Source of the DNA: Methanobacteriota archaeon
GTDB lineage: Archaea > Thermoplasmatota > Thermoplasmata > RBG-16-68-12
Length of the DNA: 5,603 nucleotides
Direction: 5' to 3'
Assembly (NCBI GenBank): GCA_005878665.1
Contig: VBLR01000058.1
Coordinates: forward strand, 1 to 5,603
The position numbers and the translations under genes are program-made. The notes below the pieces were generated by a model. That model had not been told where the DNA came from. It saw nothing but the letters and a program-made list of their open reading frames with translations, and made no database searches. Shown in pieces: positions 1 through 5,555 of the stretch. The stretch's first letter is position 1. Each line of letters begins with the position of its first letter.

Positions 1-338
1 TCCGGATACTCCGAACTCCATTTCCGCCAGTGCGGTCGTTTGTGGGCGATCTTGTACTTCACGCCCGACATGAACGTCGTGTAGCTGTCCGCGTCGATCT
101 TCCGCACCCGTTGGTGTGCCAGGATGAACCAATGATACTGGGTTCCGACCGGGACTCCGGACCCCGGCGGCGCGCTCCGTTCCCGCTCCTTGATCGAATC
201 GAAGGTGAAATCCCACCGGTCCGGCGCGACCTTCGTCTCTTTCCAGAGGCCGTTCGGATAGAGCCACGTGTGCTCCCCGCCGACGGCCATTCCCGTGTAC
301 GTCTCCCGGCCAAACTCCTTCACATCGTCGTAGGCCAT
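1..338 (-). CDS. Unrecognised Trp/His-rich protein, 5' part only (runs off left edge)
   Basis: An open frame reads leftward from ATG at 338-336 for 112 codons with no stop and leaves the window, so the C-terminus is missing. It begins MAYDDVKEFGRETYTGM. Six tryptophans (residues 25, 32, 42, 70, 104, 107), several histidines (23, 69, 75, 99, 103) and many Lys/Arg are seen; there is no cysteine, signal peptide or membrane segment, so it is probably a soluble cytoplasmic protein. The stretch at about 65-107 (from GTQYHWFILAHQRVRKID to HKRPHW) looks like a compact conserved domain, but I do not recognise the family and assign no function. Codon use is like the neighbours, with G/C at most third positions, which supports real coding. 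It lies 69 bases after livF on the same strand. Only a weak GGGG stretch precedes the ATG. Other frames here give Arg/Ser-rich nonsense. Confidence 0.75.
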   Translation of the reverse strand, partial: MAYDDVKEFGRETYTGMAVGGEHTWLYPNGLWKETKVAPDRWDFTFDSIKERERSAPPGSGVPVGTQYHWFILAHQRVRKIDADSYTTFMSGVKYKIAHKRPHWRKWSSEYP

Positions 339-407
339 GGATCCCCGCCGGATGAGGCATCGTGGCCTCTTAACCTCGGCCCGGGGAGAGATGGGCAAAT
401 GTATTCG
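339..407 (-). promoter_or_regulatory. livF to left-gene spacer with weak TATA-like element
   Basis: This 69-base gap separates the livF stop from the ATG at 338. On the minus strand it contains GGTTAAGAGG (376-367), a weak TATA-like sequence centred about 33 bases before the ATG. That spacing is similar to the other candidate promoters in this window and would give a very short leader. No T-run or strong hairpin that would act as a terminator follows livF, so readthrough from the liv operon is equally possible. The match is poor and this call is tentative. Confidence 0.25.
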
Positions 408-1124
408 TCATCGGCGCCCGAGGAAAACCCCCTTCAAGCTCTCGTTCGCCAAGATCTCGCGGCCCGTGCCTTCCATCGCCTTCCGGCCTGCGACGAGGAC
501 CACTCCGCGGTCTGCGATCCCGAGCGCCTTCTTCGCGTGTTGCTCGATCAGGAGGACCGCGACGCCGGAGTCCCGGACTGCGAGGATTCGGCGGAACAGT
601 TCCTCGACCATTTTCGGCGCGAGGGCCGCCGTCGGCTCGTCGAGCAGGAGAACCCGCGGACGGGCCATGAGCGCCCGCCCGATCGCGAGCATCTGTCGCT
701 CCCCGCCACTCAGCGTGACCGCGCGCTGCTCCTTTCGTTCTCCGAGCACGGGGAAGAGGTCGTAGACTTCCTGCGTCCGCCGCCGGATTTCGCGCACGTC
801 GCGTTCCAGGTACGCCCCCATCTCCAGATTCTCGCGCACGCGAAGGTCCGGAAACGTGTTGTCGACCTGGGGAACGTACTGGATGCCCAGGGCCGATTTC
901 TCCTCTGGCCCGAGGGACGTGATGTCCGTCCCATCGAGGAACACGCGGCCGTCGAAGAGGGTCGCGAGGCCATAGACGGACTTGAGGAACGTGCTCTTCC
1001 CGCTCCCGTTCGGCCCGACGAGTGCGACGAGTTCGTTCGGGCGGAGTTCCATCGAGACGCCTTGGACGACGACCGCCTTTCCGTATCCGCCGACGATGTC
1101 TAGGGCCCGCAGGGCGGGCTCCAT
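408..1124 (-). CDS. livF: Liv-type ABC transporter ATP-binding protein LivF
   Basis: This 238-residue ATPase subunit powers import through the LivH/LivM channel on the cytoplasmic face of the membrane; its length is normal for LivF. Visible motifs are Walker A GPNGSGKST (37-45), Q-loop Gln86 in YVPQVDNTFP, signature LSGGERQ (138-144), Walker B VLLLDEP (158-164, catalytic Glu163), D-loop region TAALAP (165-170) and H-loop His196 in LLIEQH. All catalytic elements are intact. The frame is open further upstream, but the extra residues are low-complexity Arg/Ser shadow of livG, so ATG at 1124 was chosen. It follows the livG TGA after one base (TGATATG) and is preceded by GGGGGAG. It is the last gene of the operon. 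LivF rather than LivG is called because it is short and lacks the C-terminal AYLGE-type tail. Substrate identity cannot be read from this subunit. Confidence 0.95.
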   Translation of the reverse strand: MEPALRALDIVGGYGKAVVVQGVSMELRPNELVALVGPNGSGKSTFLKSVYGLATLFDGRVFLDGTDITSLGPEEKSALGIQYVPQVDNTFPDLRVRENLEMGAYLERDVREIRRRTQEVYDLFPVLGERKEQRAVTLSGGERQMLAIGRALMARPRVLLLDEPTAALAPKMVEELFRRILAVRDSGVAVLLIEQHAKKALGIADRGVVLVAGRKAMEGTGREILANESLKGVFLGRR

Positions 1125-1135
1125 ATCACTCCCCC
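1125..1135 (-). promoter_or_regulatory. Shine-Dalgarno of livF overlapping livG end
   Basis: On the minus strand the sequence GGGGGAGTGAT lies directly before ATG 1124. GGAG plus the following TGAT closely matches the archaeal anti-Shine-Dalgarno target GGAGGTGAT with one G missing. The livG stop codon TGA is embedded in it, so stop, ribosome site and start are fused. This decides the livF start against the longer open frame. Confidence 0.7.
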
Positions 1136-1905
1136 AGGTAGGCGTCGACCACGGCCGCGTCCTCGACGGCGGCTTCCGGCTTCCCGTCGAAGAGGATCTT
1201 CCCCTCGTGCATGACCAGCACTCGCTCCACGTAATCGAAGAGGACCTCGAGCCGATGCTCGATGACGACGAACGTGAGGCCGTGTTCCTCCCGGAGGCGG
1301 ACGATCGTCTGGAAGATTTCCTCCGCCAGCTTCGACGCGACGCCGGCGGTCGGCTCATCGAGGAGCAGGAGCCGCGGACGTCCCATCGTCGCGCGCGAGA
1401 CCTCGAGGAGTTTCATCTGGCCGCCGGACACCTCGGTCGCCCAGTTCAGGCGCACGGCGTCCAGTTGGTTCCGGGCGAGCGTTTCGAGTGCATCCTCGGT
1501 CAGCGTGACTTCCTGCGCCTCCCATCGTTTCGGGATCGGCGCGTTCACAAGCCGCTCGCCCGCCTGCTCGCGAGGCGGCACGAGCGCATTCTCGATGACC
1601 GTCATGCCGCGAAACAGGCGGGGGTTCTGAAAACTCCGCACGACGCCCTTCGCGAAGATCTCCCAGGGGTCGAGCGTGTCAACCCGATCCCCGCGGAACG
1701 TGATCGACCCCGCGTCGGGCGCGTACACCCCCGTGATCACGTTGAACAACGTCGACTTGCCGCTCCCGTTTGGGCCGATGAGCCCGACGAGCTCTCCCTC
1801 CCTCACGCTCGTGGTCACGCCATCGACCGCTCGGATCCCCCCGAAGCGTTTCCGCACGTCGTCGAGTCGGAGGAAATCCGGCAGCGCTCGCCCCCCAGGA
1901 CCCAT
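1126..1905 (-). CDS. livG: Liv-type ABC transporter ATP-binding protein LivG
   Basis: This 259-residue cytoplasmic ATPase is the partner of LivF; its length is typical for LivG. Visible motifs are Walker A GPNGSGKST (44-52), Q-loop Gln93 in RSFQNPRLF, signature VSGGQ (159-163), Walker B LLLLDEP (179-185, catalytic Glu184), H-loop His217 in VVIEHRLE, and the short C-terminal tail typical of branched-chain amino acid ATPases ending AYLGE. The signature begins with Val rather than the usual Leu, and the D-loop region reads AGVASK where LivG proteins commonly have AG(L/V)NP; both are substitutions in functional loops, but the catalytic residues are intact. A GTG at 2001 would add 32 residues lying inside the binding-protein gene that do not resemble LivG, so ATG 1905 was chosen. 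It begins two bases after the binding-protein stop (TAGCCATG) with no clear Shine-Dalgarno, suggesting reinitiation by ribosomes finishing the upstream gene. Confidence 0.95.
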   Translation of the reverse strand: MGPGGRALPDFLRLDDVRKRFGGIRAVDGVTTSVREGELVGLIGPNGSGKSTLFNVITGVYAPDAGSITFRGDRVDTLDPWEIFAKGVVRSFQNPRLFRGMTVIENALVPPREQAGERLVNAPIPKRWEAQEVTLTEDALETLARNQLDAVRLNWATEVSGGQMKLLEVSRATMGRPRLLLLDEPTAGVASKLAEEIFQTIVRLREEHGLTFVVIEHRLEVLFDYVERVLVMHEGKILFDGKPEAAVEDAAVVDAYLGE

Positions 1906-1907
1906 GG

Positions 1908-3191
1908 CTACGGGTAGAATTCGAGGGTCTCCGTCGCGAACCGCCAGCGTGCGAATTCCGCGAAGTACTCCTTGCTCATCGCGTCCAGGGCGGTATGCCA
2001 CGCGACGTAGTCCGCCGCGATCGCGTCTCCGTTCGCGTCCATCGCCTTGGAGCCGCTCGCCCCGAGGTAGGACTGCGCCACAAACGGGATCATCGCCTTG
2101 ACGGCGTCCCCGTCGTACTTGCCCGCGGCGAGGACCCCCATCATCGCGAGCATCGCGGAATCGTACGAGTAGTACGAGTACGGCGACTTCTTCGGATCCC
2201 GCGATGGGTACTTGGCGGCGTACGCCTGTTCGAAGGCCGTCGAGATCGGGTTCAGCGACGGCGAGGCGAAGAAACCCGTGAGGTTCGCGTTCAACACAAA
2301 GTCGACGACATTCGGTCGTGCGGTGCGGTTCAGGAAGGCGGATCGCCGCATGCTCTCCGATCCGAACCAGCGGACGCTCGACAGGGTCGTGTCGAGACGC
2401 GCCTCGTTGAAGATCTCGATCCCGTCCCCCTCGAACGCGACGACCAGCACCGCCGTCTGCGGTCCGGCGCCGAGGGTCTGCACGTTCGTGCTGAGCTGGC
2501 CGACCTCTGTGGCGAGGTCCTGCGCGCTGATGTCATACGAGACGTTCAGGGTCTGCCCACCGTACACGGTCTCGAACCGCTGTTCGAACAACTGCTCGAA
2601 GCCGCGGCCATAGTCGTCGAGGCGGTAGATGATCCCGACCTTGGTGTACCCGAGCGAGCTGACGAGCTGCGAAAGCGCCTTCGCCTGGGGGATGTCCGTG
2701 GGCGGGGCCCGGAACAAGAAGTCGTTCGGGACCGCGGCGGTGACGCCCGTCGACGAGGGGCTGATCGCGACTATGTGGTTCGTGTTGATGAAGTCAAGGA
2801 CGGCGGTCGCCTCGCCGGTGGACAGCGGTCCCACGACGACCTTCACGCCCGCGGCCGCGAGTCGCTGGAACGACGCCTTGGCTCCGTCGGCGGTCCCTTG
2901 CGTGTCGTCCGGGATCCCCTGGAACCGGATCGGGGACCCGGCGGCCGCCAGCTGGGCGTTCATCTGATCGATCGCGAGCTGTGCCGCATCTCTTCGGATC
3001 GGTCCGTCTGACTGGTACGTCGCTCCCGACGTCGCGATGGCCAATCCAATCGGATACGTGACCTGCTGTGGCGCCGGCGCCCCGAGCTGGAGCAGCGCCC
3101 ATCCGAGCGATCCGGCCAGGATCAGGATGACGACAATCGCGATGATCAACGGCACGGACCATTTCTTGACCTTCGGTGCCTCCACGGCCAT
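1908..3191 (-). CDS. Membrane-anchored substrate-binding protein of Liv-type ABC transporter (type I periplasmic fold)
   Basis: This 427-residue protein is the extracytoplasmic solute receptor (LivJ/LivK-like, Peripla_BP_6 family). A basic N-terminus (KVKK, 7-10) precedes one hydrophobic helix (about 13-34) and a short Ala/Pro/Gln linker; the binding domain starts near YPIGLAIATSG (46-56). Family-like motifs follow: VVVGPLSTGEA (118-128), where Ser/Thr normally contact ligand, SPSSTG (144-149), FRAPPTD (160-166) and YRLDDYGRG (189-197). The whole protein contains no cysteine, so a lipobox anchor is impossible; the helix probably stays as an uncleaved membrane anchor, a known archaeal solution. 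At 427 residues it is longer than E. coli LivJ (about 367), partly because of anchor and linker. ATG 3191 follows a good Shine-Dalgarno (GGAG, 6-base spacing). The gene sits between permease and ATPase genes. Ligand specificity is unknown; a branched-chain amino acid is only the default. Confidence 0.93.
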   Translation of the reverse strand: MAVEAPKVKKWSVPLIIAIVVILILAGSLGWALLQLGAPAPQQVTYPIGLAIATSGATYQSDGPIRRDAAQLAIDQMNAQLAAAGSPIRFQGIPDDTQGTADGAKASFQRLAAAGVKVVVGPLSTGEATAVLDFINTNHIVAISPSSTGVTAAVPNDFLFRAPPTDIPQAKALSQLVSSLGYTKVGIIYRLDDYGRGFEQLFEQRFETVYGGQTLNVSYDISAQDLATEVGQLSTNVQTLGAGPQTAVLVVAFEGDGIEIFNEARLDTTLSSVRWFGSESMRRSAFLNRTARPNVVDFVLNANLTGFFASPSLNPISTAFEQAYAAKYPSRDPKKSPYSYYSYDSAMLAMMGVLAAGKYDGDAVKAMIPFVAQSYLGASGSKAMDANGDAIAADYVAWHTALDAMSKEYFAEFARWRFATETLEFYP

Positions 3192-3193
3192 AA

Positions 3194-3202
3194 CCCTCTC
3201 CC
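3194..3202 (-). promoter_or_regulatory. Shine-Dalgarno of the substrate-binding protein gene
   Basis: GGGAGAGGG on the minus strand ends two bases before ATG 3191. Its GGAG core (3201-3198) is six bases from the start, an ideal distance. Together with the livF site it is one of the strongest ribosome sites in the operon. Confidence 0.6.
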
Positions 3203-3221
3203 GAAGACCGAACGCTGGGGA

Positions 3222-3232
3222 GGATATTTAAG
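3222..3232 (-). promoter_or_regulatory. TATA-like element of an internal promoter before the binding-protein gene
   Basis: On the minus strand CTTAAATATCC overlaps the livM TAA stop. TTAAATAT (3231-3224) is close to the archaeal TATA consensus (TTTAWATA) and is the most A/T-rich patch in an otherwise GC-rich operon. Its centre lies about 37 bases before ATG 3191. Archaeal initiation about 25-27 bases downstream would give a leader of roughly ten bases holding the Shine-Dalgarno. No clear purine-rich BRE precedes it. An internal promoter would let the binding protein be made in excess over the membrane subunits. Confidence 0.45.
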
Positions 3233-4307
3233 AATCGTCCCGCGCCGGCTCGTCGACGGTGGCCGGTGTCTTCCAGCTTTGGGCGACGCGCATCGCGACG
3301 GTGTCGACGGGCCCCTCGGCCAGGAGTCCCTTCGGGCGGAACAGGAGGACGAGGACGATGATGAGGCCGGTCACCAGGTACCGGACGTAATTCAGGTCGA
3401 ACGGGGGCTGCCAGTTGATCCCGAGGATCGCGAGGAACACGGGACGGGTCACGAAGTCGACGAGCGTCATGAACGCCGCGCCAACGAGGGTGCCCTTGTG
3501 GTTCGCGACTCCGCCGAGGATGACCATCGTGACCGCAGCGAAGGAGATCAGCGGGATGAAATCGTCCGCGTACACCTGCTGAACGTAGAACACGTACAGG
3601 GCTCCCGCGACCGCGGCCATGCCACTCCCGATGGCCAGGATGTGCCCCTTCGCCCGCGGCGCGTCCTTCCCGTACACGGAGGCGGCGAGTTCGTCATCGC
3701 GGACGGACTTGAGGAGACGGCCGAACGGAGAGTTCGAGAGGCGCACCGCGAAGAGATACATGCCCGCGGCGATTGCGAGGACGAGGATCGCGTATGCGGC
3801 GTAGTCGGCCCGCGCCGGAAGCCAGGCGAAGGGGTTCGGCACCCCGGGGAGGCCGAACACACCGCCCGCCAGAGGCTCGTAGTTCCGTCCGAAGACGCGC
3901 CCTGCCTCGCCCACCGCGATGAGGACGATGGCGAGGAAGTCTCCTCGAAGTCGCAACGCGGGGTACGCGGCGAGGTAGCCGACGGCGGCCCCGATGACGG
4001 CCGCGGCAAGGAGCGACACGACGAACAATCCGAGGATCGCGCCGGGATTGGATCGGGCAAACGCCTGTCGAATCGCGGCGCCCGGGGCTTGCATGAAGGC
4101 GACATTCGCAGGCGCACCCGCGAGCGCCCACAGAACGCGGGTCGTGATCGCGCCGGCCGCGTAGGCTCCCACCGAATAGAAGAACACCTTGCCGAGGTTC
4201 GGCTGACCCGCATACCCGTACTCCAGATTGAACGAGAGCGCGAGGATCAGGTAGATTCCGAACGAGGTCGCGAGGAGGGGGAGCAAGAAGGAGAAGTCGA
4301 CCGCCAC
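3228..4307 (-). CDS. livM: Liv-type ABC transporter permease LivM
   Basis: This 359-residue integral membrane protein forms the translocation channel with LivH (BPD_transp_2 family). From the chosen start, the first helix (about 7-26) is followed by NLEYGYAGQPNLGKVFFYSVGAY (27-49, quoted here in two parts: NLEYGYAGQPNLGK and VFFYSVGAY), the LivM signature region. LRLRGDFLAIVLIAVGE (118-134) is another strong family motif. The cytoplasmic loop that docks on the ATPases is at about 196-215 (GRLLKSVRDDELAASVYG). RPKGLL near the C-terminus ends the last helix, followed by a polar tail of about 30 residues. Eight to nine hydrophobic helices are visible by eye. GTG 4307 was chosen because a GAGAGGG ribosome site lies seven bases upstream; an in-frame TTG at 4322 would overlap that site and the end of livH. 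The start follows the livH stop by one base (TGACGTG). Confidence 0.93.
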   Translation of the reverse strand: MAVDFSFLLPLLATSFGIYLILALSFNLEYGYAGQPNLGKVFFYSVGAYAAGAITTRVLWALAGAPANVAFMQAPGAAIRQAFARSNPGAILGLFVVSLLAAAVIGAAVGYLAAYPALRLRGDFLAIVLIAVGEAGRVFGRNYEPLAGGVFGLPGVPNPFAWLPARADYAAYAILVLAIAAGMYLFAVRLSNSPFGRLLKSVRDDELAASVYGKDAPRAKGHILAIGSGMAAVAGALYVFYVQQVYADDFIPLISFAAVTMVILGGVANHKGTLVGAAFMTLVDFVTRPVFLAILGINWQPPFDLNYVRYLVTGLIIVLVLLFRPKGLLAEGPVDTVAMRVAQSWKTPATVDEPARDDS

Positions 4308-4308
4308 G

Positions 4309-5316
4309 TCACGCCCTCTCAAGCATCGGTCGCAGCGCCGCGAGGCGCTTCCGGATTTGGCCGACGAGTTCGCCGGTTGTGAGTCCCGTGATCCCTTGCG
4401 GGCGAATCAGGAACACGAGGACGATGATGACGAGGGCGATCATCGGTCGGTACGAGAACGAGACGCCGAACCCATCGTGGAGCGCGCTGATTCCCAGGTT
4501 CTCCGCGAACCCGACGATGAAGCCGCCTGCGACCGTGCCCCAGAACGAGGTGAAGCCGCCCAGGATCGAAGCCGCGAACAGCCACAAAAGGATTCCCCAA
4601 CCCATCTCCGGCGTCCCCGGTACGTCCACGATCCAGAACGCGCCGCCAAGGCCGGCAAGGCCGCCGGCCAGGAGCCACGTGAATCGACGAATGTTCGTCG
4701 TCTTGATGCCCGCCACGCGAGCGAGGTCAAAGTTCGATGCCATCGCCCGCATCCCCTTTCCGATCCGCGTCCGCGTGAACAGCAGATAGAGGGCCGCGAC
4801 GATCCCGAACGTCGTCGGGATTGCGCCCGCGAGCAGGTTCGTGACCGGAGCGCCGGCGACGGCGAGCGCCTCTCCGCCCGGGAGTCGGATGAGGTCCTTG
4901 CCGATCCGAGGGGTCACGACGAGGAAGTCATACGGAGCGACGAGGAGGGAAAGAGCGTACCGGATGATCAGGCCCACCCCGATCGAAGCGACGAGCAGGT
5001 GCAGGGAGGTGGCGGCGCGACGGAAGAGGGGCCGGAAGACGAGTTCATCGCTGAGGAGCGCAATCGCCGCCGCCACGACAAACGCGAGGGCGAAGGCAGC
5101 CACGATGGCGGCCGCTGCGCCCGACCCTCCGACGGTGATGGCTCCTCCGAACGCGATGGTCACTAACGCCGCCGTATACGCGCCGACGGTGACATACTCC
5201 GCATGCGCGAAGTTCGGGATCTTCGCAACCGCATAGGTCAGTGTGAGGCCGAGGGCCATCAGCGCATAGAGGCTTCCGATGAGAACGGACTGGAAAAGGT
5301 CGGCGACGTCGACCAT
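4309..5316 (-). CDS. livH: Liv-type ABC transporter permease LivH
   Basis: This 335-residue integral membrane protein is the second half of the channel (BPD_transp_2 family) and the first gene of the operon. The first helix (about 10-30) is followed by NFAHAEYVTVGAY (35-47), a hallmark of LivH. The ATPase-docking loop is GKGMRAMASNFDLARVAGI (186-204). The family end motif RPQGI (305-309) is followed by a cytoplasmic basic tail of about 26 residues. Around eight hydrophobic helices are seen; an Ala/Gly-rich, weakly conserved segment lies at about 57-88. It is somewhat longer than the roughly 300 residues usual for bacterial LivH. ATG 5316 is the natural start because it directly precedes the first helix; no clear Shine-Dalgarno is seen, suggesting a very short leader. 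Its stop lies one base before the livM start. Confidence 0.95.
   Translation of the reverse strand: MVDVADLFQSVLIGSLYALMALGLTLTYAVAKIPNFAHAEYVTVGAYTAALVTIAFGGAITVGGSGAAAAIVAAFALAFVVAAAIALLSDELVFRPLFRRAATSLHLLVASIGVGLIIRYALSLLVAPYDFLVVTPRIGKDLIRLPGGEALAVAGAPVTNLLAGAIPTTFGIVAALYLLFTRTRIGKGMRAMASNFDLARVAGIKTTNIRRFTWLLAGGLAGLGGAFWIVDVPGTPEMGWGILLWLFAASILGGFTSFWGTVAGGFIVGFAENLGISALHDGFGVSFSYRPMIALVIIVLVFLIRPQGITGLTTGELVGQIRKRLAALRPMLERA
4314..4320 (-). promoter_or_regulatory. Shine-Dalgarno that decides the livM start
   Basis: GAGAGGG on the minus strand lies inside the last codons of livH. It is six bases before GTG 4307, or seven if counted from the GAGG core. The alternative TTG at 4322 lies at the edge of this sequence and has no ribosome site of its own, so GTG 4307 is preferred. 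Confidence 0.55.
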
Positions 5317-5345
5317 TGGCCCAACCCGAGAGGGAACGGTGTGTG

Positions 5346-5361
5346 TCTATTTCCGATTTCC
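5346..5361 (-). promoter_or_regulatory. Candidate promoter of the liv operon
   Basis: Minus-strand sequence GGAAATCGGAAATAGA contains a TATA-like GAAATAGA (5353-5346) with a purine/A-rich stretch just upstream that could act as BRE. The element is centred about 34 bases before livH ATG 5316, giving a predicted leader under about ten bases, consistent with the missing Shine-Dalgarno. This is the only A/T-rich patch upstream of livH. The TATA match is imperfect. Confidence 0.35.
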
Positions 5362-5399
5362 TTTCTCAATCGTCCGGGCGTCCAGTTCTCGGTGACCTT

Positions 5400-5413
5400 T
5401 CACGAGGACGTGA
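5400..5413. repeat. Inverted repeat TCACG-4-CGTGA, possible operator
   Basis: A perfect 5-base inverted repeat with a four-base spacer (TCACG agga CGTGA) in the divergent control region. A half-site GTGA at 5392-5395 also pairs with TCAC at 5400-5403, so the left arm can be read in two palindromes. It lies about 50 bases upstream of the livH TATA-like element, suitable for a regulator; no regulator family can be named from it. Confidence 0.35.
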
Positions 5414-5415
5414 GG

Positions 5416-5429
5416 GCGACAGCCGTCGC
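5416..5429. repeat. Inverted repeat GCGAC-4-GTCGC, possible operator
   Basis: A second perfect 5-4-5 inverted repeat (GCGAC agcc GTCGC) begins two bases after the first, with centres 16 bases apart. The arms differ in sequence from the first, so a shared binding protein is not shown; the shared geometry is the only link. Confidence 0.35.
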
Positions 5430-5489
5430 AATGCAGAGGTGGAACGGAACATCGTGCAAAAGGTGGGCTGCCCTATGCGTCTCGGAAAT

Positions 5490-5503
5490 GGCGCGCCTGC
5501 GCC
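5490..5503. repeat. Inverted repeat GGCGC-4-GCGCC beside the divergent promoter
   Basis: A third 5-4-5 inverted repeat (GGCGC gcct GCGCC) ends three bases before the BRE-like element of the plus-strand gene. It includes the 8-base palindrome GGCGCGCC. Being all G and C in GC-rich DNA, it is the most likely of the three to be chance. Confidence 0.25.
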
Positions 5504-5506
5504 CAG

Positions 5507-5522
5507 CGAAACGATTTATCAA
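5507..5522 (+). promoter_or_regulatory. BRE/TATA promoter of the divergent plus-strand gene
   Basis: CGAAACGATTTATCAA reads as an archaeal BRE (CGAAAC, 5507-5512) followed by a TATA element (TTTATCAA, 5515-5522). The order and spacing match the archaeal BRE-TATA pattern well. Initiation about 25-27 bases beyond the TATA centre would fall near 5543-5545, about 11 bases before GTG 5556. Confidence 0.55.
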
Positions 5523-5555
5523 GCCGGTCCTATCGTGCCCGCAGGACGGTCGGCG

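Noticed and set aside
59..313. Minus-strand 84-codon Arg/Ser-rich frame
   Set aside because: Overlaps the better-supported left gene in another frame and has shadow composition (Arg, Ser, Thr runs).
30..1103. Long plus-strand frame opposite livF and the left gene
   Set aside because: It is antisense to clearly recognised genes, rich in Arg/Asp/Glu/His without any domain, and explained by GC-biased third positions keeping the opposite strand open.
982..1917. Plus-strand frame of about 311 codons opposite livG
   Set aside because: Shadow of livG; no recognisable motif and typical antisense composition.
1906..2001. N-terminal extension of livG from GTG 2001
   Set aside because: The 32 extra residues lie inside the binding-protein gene and do not resemble any LivG N-terminus; ATG 1905 gives a normal family length.
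1995..3011. Plus-strand frame of about 338 codons opposite the binding-protein gene
   Set aside because: Arg/Val/Asp-rich antisense shadow; the opposite strand has clear family motifs.
3279..4382. Plus-strand frame of about 367 codons opposite livM
   Set aside because: Extremely charged (Glu/Asp/Arg/His) because it is complementary to hydrophobic membrane-helix codons; not a real acidic protein.
4357..5166. Plus-strand frame of about 269 codons opposite livH
   Set aside because: Same effect: a charged mirror image of a membrane protein.
5371..5383. Direct repeat CGTCC-3-CGTCC upstream of livH
   Set aside because: Only five bases in GC-rich DNA and only two copies; not distinguishable from chance.
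5465..5473. Small palindrome GGGC-T-GCCC in the divergent region
   Set aside because: Four-base arms of G and C only; expected by chance at this composition and not in the 5-4-5 geometry of the others.
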